The notes: generated from the letters alone by a model not told the origin. A stretch of DNA of 64,000 bases from Ascaphus truei (GCA_036426205.1 CM071568.1:47895248-47959247); one strand, 5' to 3'; positions 11,326-22,685 are shown, numbered from the stretch's first letter. Numbers and translations are program-made.

Positions 11326-11887
11326 AAACTTTTAAAAATGGATTGCTGCTTTAATATAAATAAGCCGGTATTTATACACTTGCAAACATTGATACTGATA
11401 CATTGATACTCTGTATCGAGTGCCTTGTGACATTACAACTGGAAGTCACAGGTGGTAATAGCCTGTGAGAACACAGCATAGGCGACTGTCTATACACGTC
11501 CCATGCAACACAAGCCACATTGCTAAGCAACTACATGAAGCCAAAAGACAAGACCATGGTTGGGCATAACAGCCCAAAACACAATTTCTAGTGATCGGAT
11601 CAAATATTCCAATACAAATCAATAGATCAACAATAATACATCAAGGATAAGTATGAATAACACTCATAACTACTAAACTAATGAGATGACATGTTCAGTG
11701 GCGTAACTACCACCCAGGATACTCCGACATGTCTCGTGGGCTCTAAAGGAGTCAGGTCCTTCCCTCCGAACTCGTGTTGTACCCCCTGCAAGCAGTTACA
11801 AAGAACCAGTGCTCTTCCTCACAGCAATTAAACTGATTGCCGGGAGAAAGCGGGGTCTCTGTAACAGTAGAAGTAGTTAATTCTACG
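11326..11887. other. Unassigned repeat-derived DNA
   Basis: The segment near 11697 begins CAGTGGCGTAACTACC, a start often seen on hAT-type non-autonomous elements, but the other end was not located. Nothing else is recognised. Confidence 0.3.
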
Positions 11888-11992
11888 AAACTAGTTGGAT
11901 GTAACATTCTATTGCCTTATATCGGCTCACATTGGCCTTTGTCTATGTGTTGGCCTGTCCTGTTTTTATTTCATCCTGTGTGCTGTTTTGGA
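11888..11992. repeat. Direct repeat flanking a Penelope insertion, left copy
   Basis: These 105 bp match 13616-13720 with a single substitution (ATCGG here, ATCTG there). The two copies exactly bracket the Penelope-like insert at 11993-13615. The simplest reading is a target-site duplication of unusual length. Confidence 0.85.
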
Positions 11993-12142
11993 GTGTAGGG
12001 AAGCAAGGAGCACAGCTGAAGTAGAAGTCTGCAGGGAGAGTCCTGTAGAAAAAATGAATAAGGGGCACAACTCCGTGCTAAAACTGAGGGTGATTTATTG
12101 GATAATTGCACAGGGACAGAAACACAGCCCACACACCGACAT

Positions 12143-12167
12143 GTTTCGTCCCACGGGACTTTATCAA
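12143..12167 (-). ncRNA. Hammerhead ribozyme-like core
   Basis: On the minus strand, TTGATAAA (12167-12160) is followed by a self-complementary stem GTCC/GGAC with a short loop, then GAAAC (12147-12143). This is the hammerhead layout with a changed first core strand (TTGATAAA in place of CTGATGA). It lies in the terminal part of the Penelope insertion, where such ribozymes are known. Activity is doubtful given the core changes. Confidence 0.5.
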
Positions 12168-12982
12168 GGTGTACCACATCACTATACCTCCTTACCTTTA
12201 ATACACCCATTTCGCGCCAAAATCGCCCAACCGAGTACACTGCGCATGCGCGCCGGCGACGCGTCGCATCTCCGTGACATCGCCTCCCCTCTGGCACTAG
12301 TCCTGGAGTCAGAGACCACGTCACTGGGATGCGTCCGTTTCCACCCTGGAACGCATGCCAGCTGTGCTCCTATTGGGCGAAGGCGGAAGAGGGATGAAAA
12401 CTACATTTTTTTACATTTTTTTACACTCAACAACTTTATTAGTGTTAAAAAAAGACAAACATATTTTGCCCATAGCTAAACTTTGCAAACAGACACATTG
12501 CTAGTTTAGTTTGGGGTTGCATTAAAAACAAATGCTAATCACATTGAATAACCTTTGATAAAATAAAAAGAGAGAAGATATTTTAAACAGTCACAAAGCT
12601 ACATTTAGACTTCTATCATTTTAGAAGATTATATTCTAATCTAAGTAGATAAGTTTATACAAAAATACTATAATATGATTATTTGTATCAAGCACTAACT
12701 TTATCCATACACTTGAATTATGTAGTCAGAGTATAGACTGAATCTATGTGATTGGCTGTATCATTGGATTTTATATGGGGGAATAGAAACACTTTATCAT
12801 TAAAAGAGTTGATTATTGAGAATTTTTTCAAATGTGTATATATTAATTTTCTCTTATTCATAACCCATATATTGATGGGACAGAAGGACATAGAACAATT
12901 TTATTGTCAAAAAGTATACTTATATTCTAATATTCTAAACAATTAATAAGTGAATAGTGGCATCATAAAGAACCCTCCTCCA

Positions 12983-13613
12983 CTATAGAAAGTGGGAAAG
13001 GTCCCAATCGATATTCATACCGTGAGGCACCCTGGTTTTTAATGTGAAGATCCAGAATGCCTCACGTTGATCAAGCTTTTTAACTCTATCACCCCCTCTG
13101 GGTGACATCTGAATGGACTCAATACCTTGAAATTTAAAGTTTTTTAGTCCACCTTTGCTGCAGTTGGTGAAGTGTTTAGGGACAGGGTGGTCCAGATTCC
13201 CTTTGGAGATCAGTCGGATATGCTCCATTATTCGCACTTTAAGGTTCCTAATGGTTCTTCCAACATATTGGCTGCCGCACCCGCAAGTGATGAGGTAGAC
13301 AATATATGTGGATTTGCAGTTGATAAATGATCTAGTGGCATGAGATTTTCCAGTTTGACTGGATAAACATTTGTTTGATTTATTGATATAGCCACAGATT
13401 TTGCAATTCCCACAAGGGAAAGAACCATTAGGAGCTGTATTACAATGTGTCGTTTGTGAGGAGAAGAGACTTGGGGTCAGAGAATTCGCAACCGTCTTGG
13501 CCTTCCTATAAACAATATTAGGACCTCCAGTAATATATTGTTTTAATGTAGGGTCCAGGGAGAGTACCGACCAATGTTTTTTAAGAATATATCTGACTTG
13601 TTCAGCTTGAGAG
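12983..13613 (-). CDS. Penelope-like C-terminal region with GIY-YIG endonuclease (partial)
   Basis: About 210 codons are open without a stop on the minus strand. In order there is a linker containing YILKKHWSVLSLD; a Cys-rich zinc-like segment (PCGNCKICGY); FINCKSTYIVYLITC, which holds the first GIY-YIG strand; then SQYVGRT, the second; a basic helix with KVRIMEHI; and a C-terminus ending DLSHFL. The catalytic Arg equivalent appears to lie in the KVR/GRT segment. The RT domain is missing because the insertion is 5' truncated, so the product would not be autonomous. The frame is cleaner than in the other Penelope copies here. Confidence 0.78.
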
Positions 13614-13615
13614 CT

Positions 13616-13720
13616 AAACTAGTTGGATGTAACATTCTATTGCCTTATATCTGCTCACATTGGCCTTTGTCTATGTGTTGGCCTGTCCTGTTTTTATTTC
13701 ATCCTGTGTGCTGTTTTGGA
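13616..13720. repeat. Direct repeat flanking a Penelope insertion, right copy
   Basis: This is the second 105-bp copy of the sequence at 11888-11992. After it the sequence continues as the presumed original locus (CACTTGTGAGACTTTG), whereas after the left copy the Penelope element begins. Confidence 0.85.
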
Positions 13721-15059
13721 CACTTGTGAGACTTTGTAAGACTGTTCAAACTTCCTATTGAATCCACCACTGCTGTGTAGACAGTAGCATGCTGCGTTTT
13801 AACCTCTGTGCAGAGGATACACCTGCCGAGGTACAGGAGCAGCTTCATATCGGCCAGGAAGCAGGAGCGATTTCACCGAGCCCCAGTTCCAGCTGCTGAC
13901 CTGGCTGCTGAAGGGAAATCCCTTGGGAGTGAAAAGACTGACGTCCTGCGCCCAGAATCAAACTGAGCTGCAGCAGCAGAGGGAAGCAAACACCTGAATC
14001 TAAAGCTAACAGCTGCCGGTGGGTAAACAGTGTGATACACACTACCTGCCTTTTCCAACTTTTTCATGTACGCAGATATATACCCCCCTTTTTAATTCTA
14101 TAATATATTGTTGAATTTGCTTCACTATTTGGCGTTGTGCGCTGTTTTCTTTTGTTTCCATTCTCTGTAACAGAGCAGCCCTCAATCGACATCACACCGA
14201 AGCGACATCACATGGCAATGCATTGCCATGACAACGCATCAACATGACATAGCAACGTCATGAAGCCACAATGTTCCCCAAGGGTCCCCTTACGGCGGAA
14301 CATCTTTAAATACTAATAGGCAATAGCACATAAATAAATACAATATAAACTATGATCATTATTTCAACCTTGTATGCAGTAAAATTGCATGGTACACCAT
14401 AAAAACATCTGCAAGGAAAACCACCAAAAAGGGGGTACATTCAATATGTACAATCACCTAACATACAAAAGGCAATTATGCTCGCAACTGTAATAAGTAA
14501 TGATTATCCATACATAAGTAATTGACAACTGTAACAAACTGGGATATTACAACATACAGATAAACATACATACAAGGGCTACTACAATTAGCAGGATGGC
14601 AAAAAAAACTTCCATAACGGTGCCAAATATTAAACAAAGCATCCCTAGACTTGATATTGTTAGTCGTGCAAGAAGTCATAGAACAACTAAGTAAAGTGCG
14701 TCATGATATTAAAGTGTGAAGTACAGTACCAAGACCTGTATCTTCAGAGATTTCAATACTGTAGACACCAATATTTCGGTAATGGAAGAATTAACATTTT
14801 CAGACTCTAGTTCTCATTATATGGGACAAGCTAAAGCACGTTTTTTAGGAGACTCCACAACGCCAAACAAGGAGTCAAAGGAAGAAACAATCCACCAAAG
14901 ACCAGTATGCAGACAAGCCACTCGAGAGATTCTGTTGTACTCAATCTTTCCTGTTTGTTACTTTCTGTACTTAACATTTGTTCCCACCAACAGGTTTGGT
15001 CCTTTCCAACTTAAAAAACAGACCTATTCCACTTTGAAAGGAATATTAGCCGGCTCTTG
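13721..15059. other. No gene recognised
   Basis: Contains short open frames only. The segment 13780-14300 is moderately GC-rich and may be part of an older element, but no termini, domains or repeats could be defined. Confidence 0.45.
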
Positions 15060-15402
15060 ATTCCACTTTGCCCTCCATCTGCTCCAGACTGACAACTTGG
15101 TCATGAACTACAACTCTGCCCTATCCTCCTCTCTTGATCTACATGCCCCTCTTTTTCTCTGCCGTTCTCCTAACCACAGACCCTGGCTAAATGGACACAC
15201 ATGCATGCTGCGTTCCTGCACTCATTCCTCGGAGCGCCTCTGGAAGAAATCTTATTCTCTCGTAGACTTTTGTCACTACCAATGTATCCTATCCTATTTC
15301 AACTCTGCCCTCACCCAGGCTAAACAAACCTATCTTTCTTCACTAATCAACACACAAAAGTCTAACCCACACCGCCTCTTCTCTGTGTTTGACTCTACTC
15401 AG
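15060..15402 (+). mobile_element. L2-clade LINE fragment, ORF2 between endonuclease and RT
   Basis: Translation gives a decayed version of the L2 ORF2 linker: LDLHAPLFLCRSPNHRPWLN, then a stretch with ERLWKKSY, then QAKQTYLSSLINTQKSNPHR. The order and spacing match the region just before the RT domain in L2/CR1 elements. It ends at a 15-bp sequence (TTTGACTCTACTCAG, 15388-15402) that is repeated at 16042-16056 on the other side of an insertion. Confidence 0.75.
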
Positions 15403-16041
15403 CTAGAAAAAATGTGCAAAAAGCACACAGCAGCACACTGCCAATAATGAGGAATACAGGTGTGTAAAAATAGAGGATTTAATGCCCATACATAATGACA
15501 GTAAGGGGTAAAGACCCTCCTACGCGTTTCACACAATAGTGCTTTATCAAGGAGTATACTCTATTGTGCACTATTGTGTGAAACGCGTAGGAGGGTCTTA
15601 CCCTTGCTTGTCATTATGATTGGGCATTAAATCCTTATTTTTACACACCTGTATTCCTCATTATTGGCAGTGCGCTGTGGGGTTTTTGCACATTTTTTAG
15701 CTGGTTTACCTTCATCTGCGGTGGACACGCCATCAAGAGACTTTCATTGGCGCCAGAGTGGGTATGGTACAAGAATTATTCTTGGATTCGTTACCAGGGC
15801 TACTTATCTGGGTGAGTGTTTTCAGAACTTTACTTATTATTGTCTCCAATGAGACTCAGTGGAGGGGGGTCACCTTCTATTCACTGTGGTCTTCAGGAAG
15901 ATATCTACAGGTTCATTGGAACTACTATCTCACCAGTAGCTTACCCACGCCATTGAGAAATAGCCATATCTCCTAATATATGGATTTATTTTTATTTTGG
16001 TTCTGGGATGTTTAGAGCACCCATGTTTTTCCATATATGTT
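15403..16041. mobile_element. Palindromic Penelope-type insertion in the L2 LINE
   Basis: A 639-bp insertion is flanked by a perfect 15-bp target duplication. Its left part is a large hairpin: 15403-15542 is the near-complement of 15568-15702, with a 25-bp spacer. The hairpin contains the GAAACGCGTAGGAGGG motif in both arms, and a hammerhead-like core on the minus strand at the tip of the left arm. Inverted 5' junctions of this sort are known for Penelope-like insertions. No coding domain remains. Confidence 0.65.
15521..15552 (-). ncRNA. Hammerhead ribozyme-like core in the palindrome
   Basis: On the minus strand, TTGATAAA (15550-15543) is followed by GCAC, a TATT loop and GTGT, then GAAAC (15530-15526) and GCGTA. 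The stem has one wobble pair. The opposite arm keeps the stem and GAAAC but lacks the first core strand, so only one arm could form the motif. Confidence 0.45.
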
Positions 16042-17440
16042 TTTGACTCTACTCAGTCTGTTACCTGTTTTTCTTCCACCACAGGACTTTGCGGACTATT
16101 TGAAGACAAAGGTGGATTCAATTTATTAAGACATCCTCAATGTATCCTCCTCACACTCTACACCTCTTCCTAATTCTCCTACTGCCTTCCTCAACTGTTT
16201 TTCCGCTGTCAGAGAGTGTGCATCGTTGGTATTCAATTCATCAACAGCAGTTTAGCGGGACATGACATAGGTGCCAGACGAGGGGTGCTCCGTTGCGGCG
16301 GGGATCAACTCTCGGGTGGTCGGATCATCCTGTCTTTCCCGCTGTCTACTGCCTCCACAAGGACATCAGGTGAGGTGGTTCCACATCAAATCGGCTATTT
16401 GGATGGACTTTTATTTGCCTTGGCAATTATGATTACGGTTATACTTCTCAACACTATAACTCATTGGTCTCTTCATTAACCTTTATAACCATACTGATTT
16501 TCTCTGCTATATCTAGTGTTTGCAGCACCAAATTAGTGTTTTTTGCCCATTTTTTCCTGACACACCAATTACTTTTCAACCCATGAGCCTGCAGTGTCTC
16601 TTAATGGCTCTATTCACAATGTAGCTTAAAAAAACTGTAGTTTTTTCCCCCATAACAATGCAAAGATACACCCTTTCCTCTTTCCCTCTACTGCTAAAAC
16701 TCCAACACAGGCCCTCATGCTCTCCTGTCTCGACAACTGTAACTTTCTACTGTCCGGCCTTCCTGCCTCTCACCTGTCTCCCCTTCAATCTATCCTAAAC
16801 GCTGCTGCCAGAATCACTTTACTCTCTCCTAAATCTGGCTCGGCATCTCTCCTGCTGAAATCCCTCTCCTGGCTTCCTATCAAATCCTATTTCACACACA
16901 AAATTCTCCTCCTCACTTAAGGTTATATGCACTCTTCTGCTCCTGCTTACATCTCAGTTCTAATATCTCACTACACACCATCCTGACTCTTGCATTTTAC
17001 TCAAGGATATCTTCTGTCTACCATTTTGTATCTTAAGCCATCTCCCATCTAAAACCTCTCACACACTGCCCCATACCTCTGGAATGTCCATCTCCTCAAA
17101 CTAGCACCCTTTCTATCCACAGTTAAGATCCATCTTAAAACACAACTCTTTAACGAAGCATATGGGTAGCTCCGCTGGCTGATACTATACACCCCATACA
17201 TCGACCTTGGCCCCTTGCAGATGCACTTACCAGAACACCTTCCTACTGTCTCTGTACGTTCTTCCTACTTACCATAAATTGTAAGCTCTTCGGGCAGGGA
17301 CTCCTTATTACCAATGATACTTTTATATCTAAAGTGCTTAATCCCATTGTGTGTTATATTATGTCACATGTATTACTGCTGTAAAGCACTATGCACATAG
17401 ATGACATTATATAAATAAAGATACAGTATACATACCTCAA
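16042..17440 (+). mobile_element. L2-clade LINE, RT C-terminal region and 3' end
   Basis: This is the continuation of the L2 copy interrupted at 15402. Between about 16205 and 16560 unrelated sequence is embedded, probably another insertion. From 16700 the L2 C-terminal domain is clear (LSCLDNCNFLLSGLPASHLS, LQSILNAAAR, LLKSLSWLPIKS), followed by the 3' UTR motif AAATTGTAAGCTCTTCGGGC and TATAAATAAAGAT. The frame is broken in several places. Confidence 0.8.
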
Positions 17441-18580
17441 GTCTTTTTAAGATGACACGAGCACATCAGGCACAAGAAGAACGTTTAAATGCAGGTCCCA
17501 ATTTTTGCCACCGGTATGGAACCATTCAGCGAGTACTTTTTTTTTAATCGTCTTAAAAAAGATATTAATACTAACACCAAGAAGTTTACATGCTGTATTT
17601 AGTGTACAGCAAGAGTCTCCGTAAAGGAGAACATATAGTGTTACCTACACTGACATCTGACCATACACGTATTGTTAAGTCGGCAAATAAGAGTGGTGGT
17701 GCTGTTTATGAAGACTATAAAAATAAGGCTTTGAGACAACTTGGTTATTCAAACTATTATTGCCCCTCTCATATGTTCCCACTTGGGAATATCAGAGGAA
17801 GGCCAATATGTTAATTCAAAGGGGACTAGATAATCAGTGGATTAATAAACAGACTGCTTACTGTAGTTTGACACAGAAGAACCAGATCTGGCCTGCGCTG
17901 TACTTTTGCTGCCACCAATTCCTTATTTCTACCATTAGCACAGTACCTGGATTATTTTTTGCAAAAGGCTGGGCATAAACGGTCATCATATTTGAAAGAC
18001 GCCAATTACTTTTTGACAAAAAACGTAAGTCTTGTAATTTTGATGCAGGAATTGTTTGTTTTGTTACTATTGATGTTACATGCCGGTTTACGAATATATC
18101 ATGGTAGTCTAGAAGTAATTAGGGATTTACTCCAAAACCAACATGCTTATACTGTATAACACCAACAGAATTTGTGGGATATGCTGTATTCAGTTCTATG
18201 TCGAAATTACTTTAAATTTGAACATCAATTTAGTTTGAAAAACTCAGGGGACTGCTATGGGCAGCAGTCTAGTGCCAGTCTATGCAAATCTTTGCATGGC
18301 TTGGTACAATTCTAATTTTATTTATAAATATCTTCGCTTTATTGATGACATTTATTATTTGGCAGCTCAAAGAGGATCAACTTTTTCAATTTGTGGACTT
18401 TTGAACACTTTACCTAACACCATCCGCTTCAGTCTTGCATGGAGAACAACTACTATTTTGTTCTTAGATCTGGAGGTCTATGTTAAAAATCACCAGGTGC
18501 ATACAACATTATACCATAAGAGTTCTCATCGCAATACACAGGTTAGGACAGTAACATTGTTTTTCATAATTTAATAAATT
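17441..18580 (+). mobile_element. Penelope-like RT remnant
   Basis: Read on the plus strand in several frames: IVKSANKSGGAVYEDYKNKA (about 17670-17730) is the Penelope N-terminal RT motif, normally with ADKGG. VCFVTIDVTCRFTNIS follows at about 18050-18100. MGSSLVPVYANLCMAW starts at 18257, the catalytic RFIDD lies at 18335-18349, and ILFLDLEVYVKNHQ and TTLYHKSSHRN follow. Motif order is correct but stops and frameshifts are frequent. The GIY-YIG part was not found downstream. Confidence 0.8.
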
Positions 18581-19203
18581 TTTTATACTTTGAGTGCACA
18601 ATCGGCTCTGTTATTTTTCAATGTAAATTTTATTTTCTTGCAAATAAGCATATCTTTTATTTGTTGACATTTTATACATTTTCCTACTGCTGCGCTTAAC
18701 CCTTTCAGAAACAGGAAGGGAAATTTGCCACATGGTCTTTAGGAAAAAGATATGGTGAGCCATATTTACTAAACAGTGCTATTGCATAAGAAACTTTATG
18801 AAGCCAAGGTGTGTTATGGAATACCTTCACTTATAACATACGAGCCCATGTCACGTGAAGACGTCTTAAAACAAGGAATTTAAATTAAAAAACACAGATT
18901 TGTACTATGTTGGTATTTGAAAAACGAAGCCAAAAAATTGTGAGCTAGATAAACTAAGACTTTTTACGGTCTCCCTCTCTCATACAAAATTTTGCATACC
19001 ATGCGGAATTGCAGAACTGGAACCAAACAACATGGTTTGGACATTATAAAGGTTTAATAAATATGGCGAGATGCAAACTGACATTTTTGCCCCGAAACGT
19101 ACTTCGAGTTTAATGTATAGGTCCCAATGACTATCTTACAGACATTTTAGGGAGTTTAGATTCTTTTCAGTTGCTTTGTGTATGGTAGAAAGCATAAAAG
19201 CAC
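18581..19203. other. AT-rich DNA without a recognised feature
   Basis: This could be Penelope 3' non-coding sequence. A segment near 19095 reads CCCCGAAACGTAC, reminiscent of the GAAAC strand of the hammerhead motifs nearby, but the partner strand is not visible. Confidence 0.3.
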
Positions 19204-20064
19204 CAAGAGTCCAATTGTCAAAATGCAATGAATTTACTGATGACAGATATAATGAAACAAATAAAATACAACAAAACACCAGATAAAAGCACAATACAGA
19301 TTTTTTTTAACCATTAAGTTACCAGTAGGTATTGGAATGAAACGGAGCAGGGTCCACTGAAATGAAAAAGTTTTTTTGCAATTGTTAAGCAGAATTGGAC
19401 CTCAGGAAATTCAGCTTTTAAAGTGGAATACGTATTTGGGAAAAAGCAACATGCCTAATAATCCAGATAATTCGGTGAATGTCAATGCACAGAGTGGGTA
19501 ATCAAGCCATACTTATCAACCAAACCTTTTGGGATGAAAAATCCTTACTGCTCCTAAAGACAGAGCACTAAAGAGAGGTACCTATGGACACCTTAGTCCG
19601 GAGTCAGGGTTCTAGCACCAAATTCAAAGTTGTGTGTTGGATGTGGAAATCATTTTGCGCACACGTGGGCTCTTTAACATCCAAAATCATCGGAACTTCC
19701 AGGCAAAGGAGGTAGGTGTCGTCTTTGCCAGCAGATTTATTCTCTCCACAAATTGCCGAGCACACTTGGCTATGAGGTTTCGGCTACACACTGCGCCCGT
19801 GCTACATACGGGGGGGGGGGGATGGTATCCTTATTACACTTTAAAATCTGAATTTCCTGAGGTCCAATTCCGCTTAGCAAATGTAAAAAAACTTTTTCAT
19901 TTCAGTGAACCCTGCTCCTTTCAGTCCAATACCTACTGGTAACTAAATAGTTAGAAACATATATACTGTTCTGAATTGTGTTTTTATCTTGTTTTATTAT
20001 GTTTATTTGTTTAATTATATCTGTCATCAATAAATTGATTGCATTTTGACAACTGAATTCTGGG
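19204..20064. mobile_element. Large fold-back element
   Basis: 19204-19430 is closely complementary to 19831-20064, giving roughly 230-bp arms around a 400-bp centre. Landmarks are TTACCAGTAGGTATTGGA in the left arm and TCCAATACCTACTGGTAA in the right, and GTCAAAATGCAAT against ATTGCATTTTGAC at the outer ends. There is a G10 run in the centre (about 19811). No transposase is visible. The superfamily is unknown because target duplications could not be defined. Confidence 0.75.
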
Positions 20065-20649
20065 GGTTGTTTGTTTTTTTCAATTTACAGACTGGTCTGT
20101 CTATCTTTAAGAACAGCATATGAATCCAGAGGGGAGGGAGAGATTGTGTGTGTGTGTGTGTGTCATTTTTTTCCCATTCACTTTTAGTAGATTTTTATAT
20201 GTGATTCAACACTAATATATTCACATTTTTAATTTGTTCACTTTGCCATTGCACTCATTTACCTTGAGTGTTTTATATAATCTATTTATGCAATAGTTAT
20301 GCTTATATTCACTTTATGTATATTATATATTTTTTATTCACTATTATTTACAGTTTTTTGTTTGCTTTGTATATAGTATTAAACTAATTTCATTCTTGTA
20401 ATGTAACAGGCAGCAGTAAATATGTATAGCAATCATCAATATCAAAAGTGAGTTCCCCCAGTTAGTAAGAAGCAAAGTAGAGCCTGAAAAGAGTCATAGC
20501 ATGTTTTCTTACACAACATCGCACCCCCTTTCAGTTACCAGTCTCATTCTTTATTGGACCACCATATAACCAGTTACCCTATCACACCACATGTTAAACA
20601 TGCACAACTGGAAACAAAGCTCTCATGCACATTCAATATGACAAATCAT

Positions 20650-21371
20650 TTGATTTAGTTCTATATGTTTTTCTTCTCATAAGTATGGGTCATTTAGGGG
20701 AATCTTTTGGGCAAAACATTAAGCCTGCAACCACAGTTACCAGCAGGTACCTACAATACCAATTTTATACTGGGCCCTTAGTATTTCCTCCACTGCATAG
20801 AAAAAAGCAGAAACAAAACAATTCTAGTCAATAGCATGGGATGCGTGACATGTAAATTATGTGGTGCCTTTTTCCAGGACCATCACACAGACTAGCCTTG
20901 CCCGAGACTGCAGAACTCGTGGAAGAGAAGTCTGAGGAAGAGACAGTGACCCTCGCCCTCTTTGAGGTTACTCAGAGGTTAAATGTTCCTTCTCCCACTA
21001 GCACCTCAAGCTGCCCTGAAGCCATTCCTGCTGCACCCAGCCATCACTCTACAGCAGCCCTGTCTGTTGGCTCCCTTATGGCCCATCAGCTGGAGCTGCT
21101 GGAAATGCAGCAATGCGGCTTTAGAAAGCCCAGATTGGTCATATTGAGGCCATGGCACAGTGATTGAGGTGAACTCCTGCCACAGGGATCAAGCAGTCTA
21201 CTGCCACCACCACATCACCACCACACATTAAACCAGCACAGATAGCAGTGCTATGGTCAGTGGCATCGACCAGATAGCCTCTTCTAGCAATGGAATCACA
21301 TGGACTGCACAGCAGGGCCTTGATAACATCTAAGCAATCAGCAACTCCATCTCCTTGAGCATCCTCTACGT
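20650..21371 (+). mobile_element. Harbinger-like accessory-gene remnant (probable)
   Basis: A 5' coding piece (20650-20747) ends at a donor-like AGCAGGTACC. After an intron-like stretch, an acceptor TTTTTCCAG precedes coding from 20879: acidic and Ser/Pro-rich sequence followed by AHQLELLEMQQ. This style resembles the Myb/SANT-type accessory protein of Harbinger elements in frogs. The frame decays after 21167 and is interrupted by hAT insertions from 21372; a tail resumes at 22038. The 5' piece recurs in inverted orientation at 25310-25490. Confidence 0.45.
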
Positions 21372-21708
21372 CAGCGGTGCGCAAAGTGGGGGGCGCGACC
21401 CCCAGGGGGGGCGGGAGATTGTGCTGGGGGGGCGCGGGCAGTTGCAGAGGCCCCGCGCTCTTCCCCCAGGCATTTAAATTAAATGCCGGGGGATCGCGTG
21501 AGGCCCCTGCAACTGTTTACTTACCGGGATTCAGCCGTCTGTGTTGCGTCACCATGGCAACGTGGCGTCAATAGACGCCGCGGCACCATGTGACCTGACG
21601 TCACACGCCCACGCAGCGTCATCTGACGCGGCTGAAGGAAGGCAGGGGGGCGCGAGAGCCGGGGAAGAGAGACAGGGGGGCGCAGCACAAAAAGTTTGCG
21701 CTCCCCTG
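21372..21708. mobile_element. hAT MITE 1
   Basis: A 337-bp element with ends CAGCGGTGCGCAAA and TTTGCGCTCCCCTG (imperfect terminal inverted repeats). It is flanked by a perfect 8-bp target duplication, CTCTACGT, at 21364-21371 and 21709-21716. Eight-base duplications and CAG...CTG ends define hAT elements. GC-rich with no coding capacity. Related copies are at 21717, 40220 and 54520. Confidence 0.9.
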
Positions 21709-21716
21709 CTCTACGT

Positions 21717-22029
21717 CATGGGTGCACAAGATTTTCGGGGGGGGGGGGGGGGAAGGAGGGCACAGCACTTACAGGGGCCCCGTGCTCATCCCCACAACAT
21801 TTAAATAAAATGCCAGTGGAGCGCGTATGGCCTCTGCAACTCCCTCTTACCTGCTCTCCGGTGACACATCGCCATGACAACATGGCATCAAATGATGCCA
21901 CAGGGTCAAATAGCAACGCGTTGCCATGGCAACACAACATCACATGATGCCGCTGATGCCAGAGAGCAGGTAAGGGAGGGGGAGGGAGAGCCGCAGGGGG
22001 GTGCAAATATTAAAGTTTGCACAGCCCTG
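21717..22029. mobile_element. hAT MITE 2, adjacent to MITE 1
   Basis: A 313-bp related element that starts CATGGGTGCACAAGAT and ends AGTTTGCACAGCCCTG. Its left flank is CTCTACGT (21709-21716), shared with MITE 1, and its right flank is CACTACGT (22030-22037), a one-mismatch copy. It contains a G-rich run at about 21738-21752. The two elements entered the same 8-bp site in succession. Confidence 0.82.
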
Positions 22030-22399
22030 CACTACGTTTCCCATGCCATCGACACCGTGCATGCGTACATTGAGGCATGGCAGACCTCACACAGGGGGCC
22101 GGGTGAGCCTAGTAGTGTGCCTGCCAAGAGGAGCAGCTGAAGTTTCAGTTTTCTTTTTTATTTTGTATATATTGCTAAAAAGTTAAAAAAAATTCATGTC
22201 GCACACCGTGAATTTTGTCAACTTTTGTCTCTTGGTAATTCTTGTTCTAATATCTACACCAGGGTTAGGGAACGTCCAGCCCGCGGGCCTTGAAATCATT
22301 TGGTCTGGCCCCCTGCATGGCCCTGCCCGTTATATTAAAAAGAAAAAAATGGCGTTGATTCCCTTGCGTAGAGCCGAGGTCCTGCAGGGCAAGCAGGGT

Positions 22400-22685
22400 G
22401 TCCGGCCTGCTGCCTGTGGGCCCGCTCCCCCCCACCCAACGTGGGACGGAGGGCGGGGAAGCACCAACCTAGCATCCCCCGCACAGTGCGGCTGCTGCCG
22501 GACCTGCGCACTACCAGAGGACAGCCAGTGCGGGGTTTACAGCGAGAAGTGCGGCTCTGGACTCGGCTGTCATGCTCAACCCGAGGAGCCCAAACCACTG
22601 CAGGCTCTGCTGGAGGGAAGGGGAGTCTGCACCAATGTGACGGCAAACAAGCTTAGGAAATTCCTGCTGGGACAGCATGCTTCAG
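22400..22685 (+). pseudogene. IGFBP N-terminal domain exon fragment
   Basis: The frame encodes the cysteine-rich IGFBP N-terminal motif: QCGCCRTCALPE (C codons from about 22487), then QCGVYSEKCGSGLGC, then KPLQALLEGRGVCTN. Cysteine spacing and the PLQALL-GRG-C block are those of insulin-like growth factor binding proteins, closest in feel to IGFBP-3 or IGFBP-5. The exon-like stretch ends at a consensus donor, TTCAG|GTAGG (boundary 22685/22686), with intron-like sequence after it, so genomic DNA rather than cDNA was copied. The upstream part is less well preserved and no signal peptide or start is evident. It lies within a hAT element, not in an IGFBP gene. Confidence 0.8.

Larger units (their letters stand above)
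11993..13615 (-). mobile_element. 5'-truncated Penelope-like element
   Basis: This 1,623-bp insertion lies between 105-bp direct repeats. Read on the minus strand it starts within coding sequence upstream of the GIY-YIG domain (so it is 5' truncated), continues to a stop at 12983-12985, then has an AT-rich 3' non-coding part and a GC-rich end containing a hammerhead-like motif (12143-12167). The near identity of the flanking repeats and the undamaged coding portion both point to a recent insertion. Confidence 0.82.

Noticed and set aside
22196..22349. Secreted protein start upstream of the IGFBP segment (hydrophobic residues near an ATG)
   Set aside because: The hydrophobic stretch lies outside the hAT element and crosses its left end, so it cannot be part of the captured exon.
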